Assembly (NCBI RefSeq): GCF_001190945.1
Contig: NZ_CP011112.1
Span: forward strand, 434,001 to 498,000
Length of the DNA stretch: 64,000 bases
Origin: Luteipulveratus mongoliensis
GTDB lineage: Bacteria > Actinomycetota > Actinomycetes > Actinomycetales > Dermatophilaceae
Direction: 5' to 3'
Part shown: piece after piece, positions 1 through 8,295 of the stretch
Position numbering within the stretch: the stretch's first letter is position 1
Layout of the letters: every line of letters begins with the position of its first letter
The notes under the pieces: generated by a model
The model's database searches: none
The model's input: only the letters and a program-made list of their open reading frames with translations
Told to the model about the DNA's origin: nothing
Program-made: the position numbers and the translations under genes

Positions 1-1224
1 GATCTGAAAAGCCATCTGCGCCAACCCATCCGGCGAAACCCCGAGCGCCTTGAGCTGGTCGGTGCCGACGTCCATGGACACCGTGGTCGTGGCCGTCGAG
101 GCGCCGTAGTCGGCGAACGCGTCACCCGCGTCCTCGACGGCCTTCTCCAGTCGGGTGTCGAGGACGAAGCGGATCGGCACCGGCGCCGGCGTTCCCTGAC
201 CCTCCGCGCCCGAACGCCCCGACGCCTCCCGAGCCGGCGTCTCGTGCAGGGCATCGACGAGGCTGACGACGGTCGTACCGTCCAGACAGCAGTGCTCGCA
301 GTTGATCCCGGCTGTCCCGTCCGCGAAGACGATGAACGACAGGGCCTTGTCGAACCACCGGTTGCCGCGGCCGCCGTAGAGCAGCAGGTCGCCGGCAGTC
401 TCGGCGTCGCCCGGTCGGTCGTCCTCGAGGCAGACGCAGAACAGCGCGGTCTCGATGATGTCGAGCGCTGCCGCATTCGCCGGATCGAGCTGCAGCAAAG
501 CCTGCCGATCGGCCGCCCACTCTGCACGCGCCAGCGAGGTGAGGCAGCCGACCGACTGGCCCGGCGCGTCAGCGTCGAGCACCGCTCGGAGACCCGCAGC
601 AATCTCGTCCATCGTGTGCGGACGCCCGCCTTCGCCGATCACGTCGAGCCGGTACATCGCCCCGCGATGCAGCACGACCACATGACGCTCGCGCGACGGA
701 CCAGGCCAGGCTTCGGCGTACGGCGTCCGCGCGGTGTCGATGTCGACGCCGGGGATGCGGGTGGCCGAGAAGAGGTACTTGTTCTGCTCCATCGAGAGCG
801 GTGTGCCGCGACGTGTGGCGACGGGGAGGCGTTCGTCGTCGATGAGGGCCCTGTAGCCGAGCGCGCCCGCGATCAGGCCGGACGCCCGCTCGACCTGGCT
901 CTCCCCGAGGTCCTGGAAGAGGAAGAAGAAGTTGGCGTTGAGAGCGATCCGGTCGCGCCGCCCGAGGTAGCGGTAGGGCCAGAACGTGTCGAGCCAGCTG
1001 GCCACCTCCGGGCGGGCGTCGTACGCCGCGAGCGCCTGGTGCAACGTGTGCGAGGGGCTGTCCGGCTTCAAGAAGTCGGCGACGGCGGCCTCGGTCGTCC
1101 GCAACTCGTCGGCCGTGAGCAGCGGACGGCACCACTCAAGGAAGAGCTCGCAGCTGCGCTCGACGGTCGGCAGCGGGACTCGGGGCAGATCGTCCTCGAG
1201 CGCGAAGGTGCGGGCCTGATCCAT
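1..1224 (-). CDS. Choline/carnitine O-acyltransferase family protein, 3' end beyond window
   Basis: Partial gene: the frame opens at ATG 1224 and stays open to the left edge, giving 408 visible residues. It encodes a choline/carnitine acyltransferase, an enzyme that moves acyl groups between CoA and a carnitine-like acceptor. The family signatures are visible: NKYLFSATRIPG near the middle and a late block with NRWFDKALSFIVF followed by INCEHCCLDG. The His of that EH pair (about residue 311) matches the family catalytic His. The missing part should hold the C-terminal substrate-binding half, since full-length proteins are about 580-620 residues. The acyl acceptor cannot be told from this portion. 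Large plus-strand open frames over the same DNA are antisense shadows. Confidence 0.88.
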   Translation of the reverse strand, partial: MDQARTFALEDDLPRVPLPTVERSCELFLEWCRPLLTADELRTTEAAVADFLKPDSPSHTLHQALAAYDARPEVASWLDTFWPYRYLGRRDRIALNANFFFLFQDLGESQVERASGLIAGALGYRALIDDERLPVATRRGTPLSMEQNKYLFSATRIPGVDIDTARTPYAEAWPGPSRERHVVVLHRGAMYRLDVIGEGGRPHTMDEIAAGLRAVLDADAPGQSVGCLTSLARAEWAADRQALLQLDPANAAALDIIETALFCVCLEDDRPGDAETAGDLLLYGGRGNRWFDKALSFIVFADGTAGINCEHCCLDGTTVVSLVDALHETPAREASGRSGAEGQGTPAPVPIRFVLDTRLEKAVEDAGDAFADYGASTATTTVSMDVGTDQLKALGVSPDGLAQMAFQI

Positions 1225-1284
1225 GCCCCGCATCCTTGCAACGATTCGCCGCCCAAGGGCGACCCTGGGCGGCGCGGCGCCGGG

Positions 1285-1662
1285 TCAGCCCTCCCAGATG
1301 GGACGCAGCTCGACCGTCTCGCCCGGTCCCGAGAACTTCGCAACGATCTCCTCGGCCCGCTCCTGGCTGGCCACATTGATCAGGAAGAAGCCCGCGAGGT
1401 GCTCCTTGGCCTCGGCGTACGGGCCGTCGGTCGCGATCGGCTTGCCGCCCGCCCAGCGGTAGAGCCGGGCTGACGTCGGGTCGCCGAGCGCCTGCCCGCC
1501 CTCCAGCTCACCGTTCTCGCTCATCTCGGTCAGGATCTGCTCGAACTCGGCGGTCATCCGGTCGCTGTCGGCCTTCGGGAGCGCCTGCTGCTCGGGGATG
1601 TAGTCGGTCGTCGGGTGGCCCCAGGGCTGCGGGTTGGAGTGGATGAGGATGACGTACTTCAT
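1285..1662 (-). CDS. YCII-related (DGPF) domain protein
   Basis: A 125-aa single-domain protein of the YCII/DGPF family. It starts MKYVILIHSNPQPW and has the diagnostic TDGPYAEAKEHLAGFF segment that names the family, then a C-terminal ELRPIWEG typical of these dimeric alpha/beta-barrel proteins. The biochemical role of the family is mostly unknown; many members sit beside ECF sigma factors, but none is present here. An AGGAG-like site (GGAGAAGCC on the coding strand) precedes the ATG. It lies upstream of the acyltransferase on the same strand with a 60 bp gap, so co-transcription is possible. A distant relative lies at 4.3-4.7 kb. Confidence 0.85.
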   Translation of the reverse strand: MKYVILIHSNPQPWGHPTTDYIPEQQALPKADSDRMTAEFEQILTEMSENGELEGGQALGDPTSARLYRWAGGKPIATDGPYAEAKEHLAGFFLINVASQERAEEIVAKFSGPGETVELRPIWEG

Positions 1663-1780
1663 GGCTTCTCCTTGGTTCGGCGAATGGCCACTGCGGCCAC
1701 CTTCAGCAGGGACGTCGGAGCGGCTGCAGCGCCCTCGACATCTTCGGTACGCCGATCTCGCGTCTCCCCGCGACCTCGCC

Positions 1781-2542
1781 TCAGCGAGCGCTCGCGACCA
1801 GGACGTCGACCCCGTCCAGGAAGACCTTCAGGCCGAACGACAGCTCGGCCTCGAAGAAGTCCTCGTCATCGTCCTCGAACGATGACTGCGCCTGTGTGAG
1901 CGACGGGAACCGGTCGGCATCGATGAGCTGCGCGAGCGTCAACCCATAGGTGTCCGCGTGCTCGGAGCCGCCGTGCTCACGCCCGAGCAGCCCGAACTGG
2001 ACCGACATCCGTACGTGATCGGTGACGTAGCTGTCGATCGCGAGGAGAGTCGACAGCTTCTGCTGCTCACCGAGGGTCGTGTTCGCGAAGGCGCGTAGGC
2101 CACACTCCATCCACGCGATCGTGTTGGGAGTCAGCGGCGGCCCGGGGACGGCGATATCGACGACCCACGGATGAGCCCGACGCTTGGCGGCACCCGCCCG
2201 CGCCCAGGCCTCGAGCCGGGTCCGCCAACGCCCACGCGCCGTCACCGCGAAGTCGGGCTCGCCCAGCGCCACATCGACCATGACCGCGTTGAGCTCCTCC
2301 TTGGAGTCCACGTAGCGGTAGAGCGACATCGTCGTGAGTCCGAGCTCGGTCGCGACCGACTTCATCGAGACCGCGTCGATGCCGTCCCGGTCAGCGATTC
2401 GTACGCCTGCCTCACCGATCTCGGTGATGCTGCGGCCCGGCTTCGGCCCGCGCCGACCCGGCGCCTCGCGGTCCCAGAGCAGCTGGAGATAACGGGGCAG
2501 GGGCGGGAGCTCATCGAGCGACTGCGCAACGTCGTCGGCCAT
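1781..2542 (-). CDS. TetR family transcriptional regulator
   Basis: A 253-aa regulator with an N-terminal TetR helix-turn-helix (about residues 38-85, including VSMKSVATELGLTTMSLYRYVDSKEEL) and a long C-terminal ligand domain of the type seen in tetracycline-repressor-like actinobacterial proteins. It is divergent from an MFS drug-efflux gene, the classic arrangement for a repressor of its neighbouring pump. I chose ATG 2542 (MADDVAQ) over an upstream ATG at 2581, because the earlier one would place 13 poorly conserved residues over the promoter region. A perfect 10-bp inverted repeat in the shared intergenic region is the likely operator. The ligand is unknown. Confidence 0.87.
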   Translation of the reverse strand: MADDVAQSLDELPPLPRYLQLLWDREAPGRRGPKPGRSITEIGEAGVRIADRDGIDAVSMKSVATELGLTTMSLYRYVDSKEELNAVMVDVALGEPDFAVTARGRWRTRLEAWARAGAAKRRAHPWVVDIAVPGPPLTPNTIAWMECGLRAFANTTLGEQQKLSTLLAIDSYVTDHVRMSVQFGLLGREHGGSEHADTYGLTLAQLIDADRFPSLTQAQSSFEDDDEDFFEAELSFGLKVFLDGVDVLVASAR

Positions 2543-2594
2543 GCGTTCACTGTAGATCAAATTACTGCTTGCGCCGTACACCGTTCTGAGTTAC

Positions 2595-2634
2595 TTTCTG
2601 TGTACCACATACAGCGATACGTCATACACAGAAA
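2595..2634. promoter_or_regulatory. Inverted-repeat operator between tetR and MFS gene
   Basis: TTTCTGTGTA (2595-2604) and TACACAGAAA (2625-2634) are perfect 10-bp inverted arms around a 20-bp spacer that contains further TAC/GTA half-motifs. The right arm ends about 12 bp before the MFS ATG and overlaps its ribosome-binding region. Binding by the adjacent TetR protein would block both divergent genes. The operator assignment is inference from position and symmetry. Confidence 0.6.
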
Positions 2635-2646
2635 GGACCCGCGGCC

Positions 2647-4218
2647 ATGACCACACCATCCGGCCCGACCGACCACCCCCGAGCCGGGCGCCGCGAGTGG
2701 ATCGCGCTGGCCACCTTGTGCCTGCCGATGCTGATCGTGTCGATGGACGTCTCGGTGCTCTTCTTCGCCGTCCCGTTCATCGCCGAGGACCTCCAGCCGA
2801 GTGCGACTCAGCTGCTCTGGATCTTCGACATCTACGGCTTCGTGCTCGCCGGCCTGCTGCTGACCATGGGGGCGCTCGGCGACCGGATCGGGCGGCGCCG
2901 GTTGCTGATGATCGGCGCGGTCGCGTTCTCCGCCGCCTCCCTCGTGGCCGCTTGGTCGACCAGCGCCGAGATGCTGATCGGCGCACGCGCCCTGATGGGC
3001 ATCGGCGGTGCGACTCTCATGCCGTCGACGCTGGCGCTCGTGCGGTCCGTCTTCCACGACCCGACCCAGCGCGCGAAGGCAGTCGGCATCTGGTCCGCCG
3101 TGATGGCCGGCGGCGTCGGCCTCGGCCCGATCCTGTCCGGTGTGCTCCTGGAGCACGTCTGGTGGGGCGCGGTGTTCCTGGTCAACGTGCCCGTGATGGC
3201 CGTACTCCTGATCGCCGCACCACGCCTGCTGCCGGAGAGCCGCTCGGCCCACCCCAGCCCCCTCGACCTGATCAGCTCAGCCCTCGTCCTGGGCTCGGTG
3301 CTCCCCGTGATCTACGGCATCAAGGAGCTCGCCGCCGACGGCTGGTCCGCCCGGGCACTCGTCGCGCTCGTGGTCGGTACGGCTCTCGGCTGGGCCTTCT
3401 TCCGCCGCCAGCGCACCACCGAGCACCCGCTGCTCGACCTGAACCTGCTGCGCCGGCCCGGCCTCCGCGGCTCGATCGCGGTCAACGTGGTCGCCCAGGC
3501 CGGCATCATCGGCAACGCGATCCTGCTGACTCAGTACCTCCAGCAGGTGCTCGAGTTCTCACCGCTGAAGGCCGCGCTGTGGAGCCTCGCGCCGACCATC
3601 GTCGTCGGGGCCGTCGCACCCGCTGCGGCTGGGCTGGCAGCCCGGTTCGGACGGCCGCTCGTGATGGGGTCCTCGCTCGTGCTGGCGGCGGTCGGCTTCG
3701 CGGGTCTGCTTCTGGCACAGGCGGATTCGTCGGTCTGGGTGTGCCTCATCCCGGCGACCATGGTCGCCTCCGGCATCATCGTGGTCGCCACCCTGGTGAC
3801 TGAGTACGTCGTCGGCACCGTCCCGCTCGACAAGGCCGGCACTGTGGCCGGGTTCGTCGAGACCACCACCGAGTTCGCCGGCGCCCTCGGCATCGCGCTC
3901 CTGGGCTCGCTGCTCAACCTCGGCTACCGGCACGACTTCACCTTGCCGGCCGGTATGTCGCTTGACGGCGGAGCCGCGCACGAAGCCGGCGACACCCTGG
4001 CCGGCGCGCTCACGGTGGCCGCTCAGCTGCCCGGCTCGCAAGGTGTGAGTCTCATCGAAGCCGGCCAGTCGGCGTACGTCACCGGGATGCACTGGGCCGA
4101 CCTCGCGGCGGCGGCGCTGATGGTCGTCGGCGCCGTGGTCGCGCTGACCAAGCTGCCCCGAGCGATCGACCCCGCGGCCGAGCAGGTCGAAGCCGCCCAC
4201 CTCTCGCCGGTCGAGTAG
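2647..4218 (+). CDS. MFS transporter, DHA2 family (14-TM drug efflux type)
   Basis: A 523-aa inner-membrane proton-coupled exporter of the DHA2 drug:H+ antiporter family (QacA/SmvA type). Visible features are the first helix ending in IVSMDVSVLFFAVPFIAEDL, motif A GALGDRIGRRRLL (about residues 76-88), and a motif C-like VGLGPILSGVLL. Its length fits 14 helices. The ATG has an AAAGGA ribosome-binding site. It is divergent from the TetR repressor gene and probably controlled by it. The last codons, CCG GTC GAG TAG, lie inside the dispersed repeat, so the element supplies the stop codon and the final PVE residues. The substrate is unknown; lipophilic cations or antibiotics are typical of the family. 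Confidence 0.9.
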   Translation: MTTPSGPTDHPRAGRREWIALATLCLPMLIVSMDVSVLFFAVPFIAEDLQPSATQLLWIFDIYGFVLAGLLLTMGALGDRIGRRRLLMIGAVAFSAASLVAAWSTSAEMLIGARALMGIGGATLMPSTLALVRSVFHDPTQRAKAVGIWSAVMAGGVGLGPILSGVLLEHVWWGAVFLVNVPVMAVLLIAAPRLLPESRSAHPSPLDLISSALVLGSVLPVIYGIKELAADGWSARALVALVVGTALGWAFFRRQRTTEHPLLDLNLLRRPGLRGSIAVNVVAQAGIIGNAILLTQYLQQVLEFSPLKAALWSLAPTIVVGAVAPAAAGLAARFGRPLVMGSSLVLAAVGFAGLLLAQADSSVWVCLIPATMVASGIIVVATLVTEYVVGTVPLDKAGTVAGFVETTTEFAGALGIALLGSLLNLGYRHDFTLPAGMSLDGGAAHEAGDTLAGALTVAAQLPGSQGVSLIEAGQSAYVTGMHWADLAAAALMVVGAVVALTKLPRAIDPAAEQVEAAHLSPVE

Positions 4219-4328
4219 AGCCCCCGCTGGTCGAGTAGCCGGAGCGCCAGCGGAGGCGTATCGAGACCCGGTGACTGCGTGCACCTGGTCTCGATACGGC
4301 TCGGCTAGCGCCTCGCCTACTCGACCAA
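4209..4328. repeat. Dispersed inverted repeat, copy 1 (both halves)
   Basis: Left half begins GGTCGAGTAG and ends CGTATCGAGACC; the right half is its near-complement, GGTCTCGATACG to CCTACTCGACCA. An extra partial left half starts at 4211. The two halves could fold into a long hairpin. The element separates the convergent MFS and YCII genes and includes the MFS stop codon. No transposase is present. Confidence 0.9.
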
Positions 4329-4336
4329 CGAGCCCG

Positions 4337-4687
4337 CTAGTCCGGGATCTCCCAGACGGGGCGGATCTCGAGCGTGTAGGACTGCGGCAACAGCTTCACC
4401 AGGCCGAGCAGGACGTCCATGCTCGGCACCTCGACCTCGTAGAAGCCACCGAGCTGCTCGGTGGCTTCTGCGTAGGGGCCGTCGGTCAGGGCCTGAGCCT
4501 CGCCCGGAAAACGTACGACCGTGGCCGACTCACTGCTCGCCAGCGCCTCCCCACAGCGGATCGAGCAGCCGTCGGAGTTCTGGACTGCGGTCGCGAAAGC
4601 GTCGTGGTCGTCGTAGTAGGTCTGCTGCTCGAGCGTGCTCAGGGTGTCCCACTGGAGGCTGCCGAACATGAAGACAACAGCCTTCAC
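4337..4687 (-). CDS. YCII-related (DGPF) domain protein
   Basis: A 116-aa protein starting MKAVVFMFGS with the family core LTDGPYAEATEQLGGFYEV and a C-terminal TLEIRPVWEIPD. It is the second YCII/DGPF protein in the window, clearly related in pattern to the one at 1.3-1.7 kb but diverged. I chose GTG 4687 over GTG 4708 because a G-rich Shine-Dalgarno stretch lies about nine bases before it and family members start at this point. The enzymatic function is unknown. It is convergent with the MFS gene across the dispersed repeat and divergent from the ATP-grasp gene. Confidence 0.8.
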   Translation of the reverse strand: MKAVVFMFGSLQWDTLSTLEQQTYYDDHDAFATAVQNSDGCSIRCGEALASSESATVVRFPGEAQALTDGPYAEATEQLGGFYEVEVPSMDVLLGLVKLLPQSYTLEIRPVWEIPD

Positions 4688-4859
4688 GTGAGGCCGCCCC
4701 CCTTGCACGGGGACGGCGCGGCGTACTCGGTCATGGCACTTCTCCTAGCTCGACTACAGCGACAACATCATGACGCCCCGAGACGGTCGCTTACCCAGAG
4801 TCCATCGCGAGTTGGGATGCGGCGTCCAGTCGATGACCACACGACTAGGCTCGGGGACC

Positions 4860-6077
4860 ATGAACGTGGTGTTCGTCGAACCGAATTTTCCGCGCAACCA
4901 GCGGGAGTTCGTCCGGGCCCTCTCCGCGGTCGGCGCCACGGTCTTTGCAGTCGGTGAGACCCCGTGGGACTGGCTCGACGACGAGCTGCGCGGGTGGATC
5001 CATCACTATGAGCAGGTCGAATCGGTGACCGATGTCGACCAGCTGCGCGCGGTCGTCGAGCACTTCCAGGGGATGACCTGGATCGACGCGCTCGAGGCGA
5101 CCATCGAGTCGCACACGCTGCCGGCGGCCATCGTCCGCGAGGCCACCGGGATACCCGGCACGTCCGTCCACACGACCTGGCTCTGCCGCGACAAGCCGTC
5201 GATGAAGGACGCGTTGCGCGCGGCCGGCGTACCCACCGCTGCGTCGATCGCCGCACACAACCTTGACGACGTACGCGACTTCGTCGATGCGATCGGCTAC
5301 CCCGTGGTGCTCAAGCCACGCGACGGGGCCGGCGCGGCCGCCACCACCAAGGTCTCGTCGTACGCCGACCTGTCGGCTGCCGTGGACTCGCTTGGCTCGG
5401 TCTCGTCGATCGCCGTCGAAGAGTTCGTCGAGGGGCACGAGGGGTTCTACGACACGGTGTCCGTGGGCGGGGACACAGCACTCGACTTCGTCAGTCACTA
5501 CTACCCCAACGTGCTCGAGGCGATGCGGTCACGATGGATCAGCCCGCAGTACATCTCGACCAACCAGATCGACTCGGCGCCGTTCTACGAAGAGCTTCGC
5601 TCGATGGGTGCGCGCGTGCACGAAGCCCTGGGGATCGGGACGTCGGCGACTCACATGGAGTGGTTCTACGGGCCAAAAGGCTTGCGCTTCAGCGAGATCG
5701 GCGCGCGACCGCCGGGCGTGGGCTGCTGGGACCTCTACGGCGTGGGCAACGACATCGACGTCTACCGGGCGTGGGCGGATGCGATCGTCCATGGTCAGGT
5801 CTGGAGCGAACCATCGCGGCGGCTGGCCAGCGGCATCATCGCGCTGCGACCTGCGGCCGACGGAGTCATCAACGGAGTGAGTGGGGTCGACGAGCTGCAC
5901 GATCGCTACGGCGAGTGGCTGATCGACGCGCACATCCCGACCGCCGGTACGCCGACCCAGCCCGTCGAGGCGGGTTACATGGCCAATGCATGGGTACGCC
6001 TCAAGCACCCTGACTACGACACGCTGCGCACGATGTTGTCGGACGTCGGGGAGCTGGTCCAGGTGCACGCTTCTTGA
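4860..6077 (+). CDS. ATP-grasp domain protein (putative ligase)
   Basis: A 405-aa ATP-grasp enzyme, a family that couples ATP to ligation of a carboxylate with an amine, thiol or similar nucleophile through an acyl-phosphate. The N-terminal preATP-grasp part is residues 1-110. The ATP-grasp fold follows, with the nucleotide-binding Lys in YPVVLKPRDGAGAA (about K152), the EEFVEGHEG strand (about 193-201), and the metal-binding SEIGARPPG late in the protein. ATG 4860 matches the natural N-terminus MNVVFVEPNFP. Its stop overlaps the TTG start of the next gene by four bases, so the three-gene cassette is translationally coupled. The substrate is unknown; a peptide- or amino-acid-ligating role is inference. 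Confidence 0.85.
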   Translation: MNVVFVEPNFPRNQREFVRALSAVGATVFAVGETPWDWLDDELRGWIHHYEQVESVTDVDQLRAVVEHFQGMTWIDALEATIESHTLPAAIVREATGIPGTSVHTTWLCRDKPSMKDALRAAGVPTAASIAAHNLDDVRDFVDAIGYPVVLKPRDGAGAAATTKVSSYADLSAAVDSLGSVSSIAVEEFVEGHEGFYDTVSVGGDTALDFVSHYYPNVLEAMRSRWISPQYISTNQIDSAPFYEELRSMGARVHEALGIGTSATHMEWFYGPKGLRFSEIGARPPGVGCWDLYGVGNDIDVYRAWADAIVHGQVWSEPSRRLASGIIALRPAADGVINGVSGVDELHDRYGEWLIDAHIPTAGTPTQPVEAGYMANAWVRLKHPDYDTLRTMLSDVGELVQVHAS

Positions 6078-7018
6078 GCGCCCCTCCTCCCGTCACACTG
6101 CTCGGTCCGCAACGGCGGCCGGGTCTCGACCGGGTCGTCGAATCGCTAGGACTGACAGGTCCGTTCGCGACGATCACGTCCGGCTGGCAAGAACGCGAGC
6201 GGGACGACGCTGAGCTGTCCGCACATCTGGCCGACCAGTCGGTCAACCTCGGGCTGTGGCACCGACTGCAGGACGTGCTCGAGAAGGATCCGGCTTATGC
6301 CGTCGCCGACAATGATCGGCGGACGATGCTTGGCGAGATGCAGGAGCTCTACCTGCTGGGCGTGGGCCATGCGATGGAGGCGTTGCTGTCGCTCTACGAA
6401 CGGCCTTCTGCCACAGAGTCTTTGGTGGCTCGCGCGGTCGCGGATGCGGAGGATGTGCTTCGCGACCTCGATGCCCGACACCTCCGTCGGGTGGCTGCTG
6501 TGCACGCCGCCTTCTACGACGCCGTCGCGCCGCACGACCGACCGGTGATCGCGGCACACCGAGCCGAGGTCGCGGCTCTGCAGGAGTCGTCATCGGCAGT
6601 GGTGCTGACCGGTGGGCACGTCGGCGTGCTGCTGGACACGCTGCACCTGTTCAACGTCGCGCCAGTGCTCGCGACGCGTCCGGTGATCGCGTGGTCGGCC
6701 GGGGCGATGGTGCTGACTGATCGCGTGGTGCTGTTCAACGACCGCGCGACGCATGGGCCGGCGTTTCCCGAGGTGTACGACGCGGGGCTGGGTCTGGTGC
6801 CCGGCGTCGTGGCACTGCCGGCAGCGCACCAGCGGCTGGCATTGTCCTCGCGGCCCCGAACCGCTTCGCTTTCAAAGCGATTCGCGCCGGCGCGGTGTCT
6901 GCCACTAGATCCAGGAGCGCGGGTCGCTCTTGGCGCCGATCGGTCGCTGCCGGCATCCGCCTCGGTGATCTCTTCCTCGGGAGCCGTGATGCAGCTGGGC
7001 GAGGTCGACGATGACTGA
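6074..7018 (+). CDS. Type 1 glutamine amidotransferase-like / peptidase S51-like protein
   Basis: A 314-aa protein whose C-terminal half has the VIAWSAGAMVLTDRVVLF segment. That matches the nucleophile elbow (Ser about 208) of the S51 family (dipeptidase E/cyanophycinase-like), a branch of the class I glutamine amidotransferase fold. The N-terminal 150 residues are helical and I do not recognise them. It starts at TTG 6074, overlapping the ATP-grasp stop (TTGA), and overlaps the next gene by eight bases. A possible activity is cleavage of a peptide-like product made by the ATP-grasp enzyme, but no Asp-rich specificity motif or polymer synthetase is visible. The active-site His/Glu partners could not be placed by eye. 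Confidence 0.7.
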   Translation: MSAPPPVTLLGPQRRPGLDRVVESLGLTGPFATITSGWQERERDDAELSAHLADQSVNLGLWHRLQDVLEKDPAYAVADNDRRTMLGEMQELYLLGVGHAMEALLSLYERPSATESLVARAVADAEDVLRDLDARHLRRVAAVHAAFYDAVAPHDRPVIAAHRAEVAALQESSSAVVLTGGHVGVLLDTLHLFNVAPVLATRPVIAWSAGAMVLTDRVVLFNDRATHGPAFPEVYDAGLGLVPGVVALPAAHQRLALSSRPRTASLSKRFAPARCLPLDPGARVALGADRSLPASASVISSSGAVMQLGEVDDD

Positions 7019-8192
7019 GACACAGGCGTACCCAGCACGTGACGCGGGGCAGCGCAAGCTGGCGATCAACGGTCTCCGAGCGCGAAAGCCGTTGGACGAG
7101 AGCGCTGTTGATCGCTTCCTGGCCCGGCACGAGGTGCCGATCGTCGAGGGTGCGCGGTGCACGTTCCTGTTCCGCGGCCAGGCCGACGAGGTGCACGTGC
7201 TGCACCGGATCGTGAACCAGCCGCAGCGGGTGCCGATGCGTCGAGTGGGTGAGACATCGCTCTGGTACGCCGTGCTCGAGCTGCCCGAGGGGTCACGGGT
7301 GGAGTACCAGCTCGAGGTGCGACGCGGCTCCGATGTGTCGTCGGGCAACGATCCGCTGAACCCGCGGGTGGCACACAGCCCGGTGGGGTCGTCGTCGGTG
7401 TGCCACGCGTCGGGCTATGTGGTGCCGGACTGGGTGCTGCCGGACGAGGACGCGCGGCCCGGCACGCTCACCGAGATCGCCGTGCCCTCGCGGGCGCTCA
7501 GGCGCGAGATGCGGGCCCAGGTTTACCTGCCAGCTCGCTTTCGGCGTACGCGGTCCTATCCCTTACTGGTCGTGCACGACGGTTCGGACTACCTGCAGTA
7601 CGCGTCGATGAAGACGGTGCTGGACAACCTCATCCACCGACTAGATGTCGCGGAAACCGTTGTGGTGTTTACGGATCCGGGGGCGCGGGAGACTGAGTAT
7701 CCGAACCATGCGGGGCACGCGCGGTTCGTCGTCTCCGAGCTGTTGCCGCACCTGGCTGCGGACTTGCCGCTCCTCGACCGGCCGTCGGCGCGATGCCTGA
7801 TGGGCGCGTCGTTCGGGGGCGTGGCGGCGCTGTCGGTGGCGTACCGGAACCCCTCTGTGTTCGGGTCGCTGCTGCTGCAGTCGGGGTCGTTCGTGTTCAC
7901 CGACATCGGGTTCGACCACGGTGGTGGTGAGGTGTTCGACCCGGTGGTGTCGTTCATGAACCGCTACCGCGCGCGGCCGCGTCTCGTCGCCGACCGGATC
8001 TTCCAGTCGTGCGGGGTCTATGAGCCGCTGATCGTGCCGAACCGGTCGATGGTGCCGGTGTTCGAGTCGGCCGGCATGGAGGTCCGCTACGTCGAGGCGC
8101 GCGACGGCCACTCCTGGGAGAACTGGCGCGACCGCCTGCGCGACGGCCTGTCCTGGATCTACCCCGGCCCCCAGAAGTACTACTACGAGTAG
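7011..8192 (+). CDS. Enterochelin esterase-like alpha/beta hydrolase
   Basis: A 393-aa hydrolase of the esterase D/enterochelin esterase (Fes-like) family. An N-terminal immunoglobulin-like module (about residues 45-140, FLFRGQADEVHVL...YQLEVRRGS) precedes the alpha/beta-hydrolase domain with the nucleophile elbow GASFGG (Ser267) and the late catalytic His in RDGHSWENW (about 366). It probably hydrolyses an ester substrate in the cytoplasm, since no signal peptide is seen. It overlaps the preceding S51-like gene and closes the cassette. A decayed duplicate of its last 70 or so codons lies at 10.46-10.69 kb. No siderophore synthesis or transport genes are nearby, so a siderophore role is not supported. 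Confidence 0.82.
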   Translation: MTETQAYPARDAGQRKLAINGLRARKPLDESAVDRFLARHEVPIVEGARCTFLFRGQADEVHVLHRIVNQPQRVPMRRVGETSLWYAVLELPEGSRVEYQLEVRRGSDVSSGNDPLNPRVAHSPVGSSSVCHASGYVVPDWVLPDEDARPGTLTEIAVPSRALRREMRAQVYLPARFRRTRSYPLLVVHDGSDYLQYASMKTVLDNLIHRLDVAETVVVFTDPGARETEYPNHAGHARFVVSELLPHLAADLPLLDRPSARCLMGASFGGVAALSVAYRNPSVFGSLLLQSGSFVFTDIGFDHGGGEVFDPVVSFMNRYRARPRLVADRIFQSCGVYEPLIVPNRSMVPVFESAGMEVRYVEARDGHSWENWRDRLRDGLSWIYPGPQKYYYE

Positions 8193-8198
8193 CCACTC

Positions 8199-8244
8199 GC
8201 TGGTCGAGTAGGGCGAGCCCCTGGGCGAGCCCGTATCGAGACCA
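8199..8244. repeat. Dispersed repeat, copy 2 (left half only)
   Basis: CGCTGGTCGAGTAGGGCGAG ... CGTATCGAGACC, a single half element with a short internal duplication of GGCGAGCCC. It lies just after the esterase stop codon and before the kinase gene. Confidence 0.85.
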
Positions 8245-8295
8245 AGTGCCGGATAACCTGACGCCGGCACGGTCGGGACGTACCAGGGGGCGGCA

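Noticed and set aside
244-1473. 409-codon plus-strand open frame
   Set aside because: It is antisense to the carnitine acyltransferase and YCII genes, whose protein motifs are clear; the plus frame is Arg/Val-rich without any domain.
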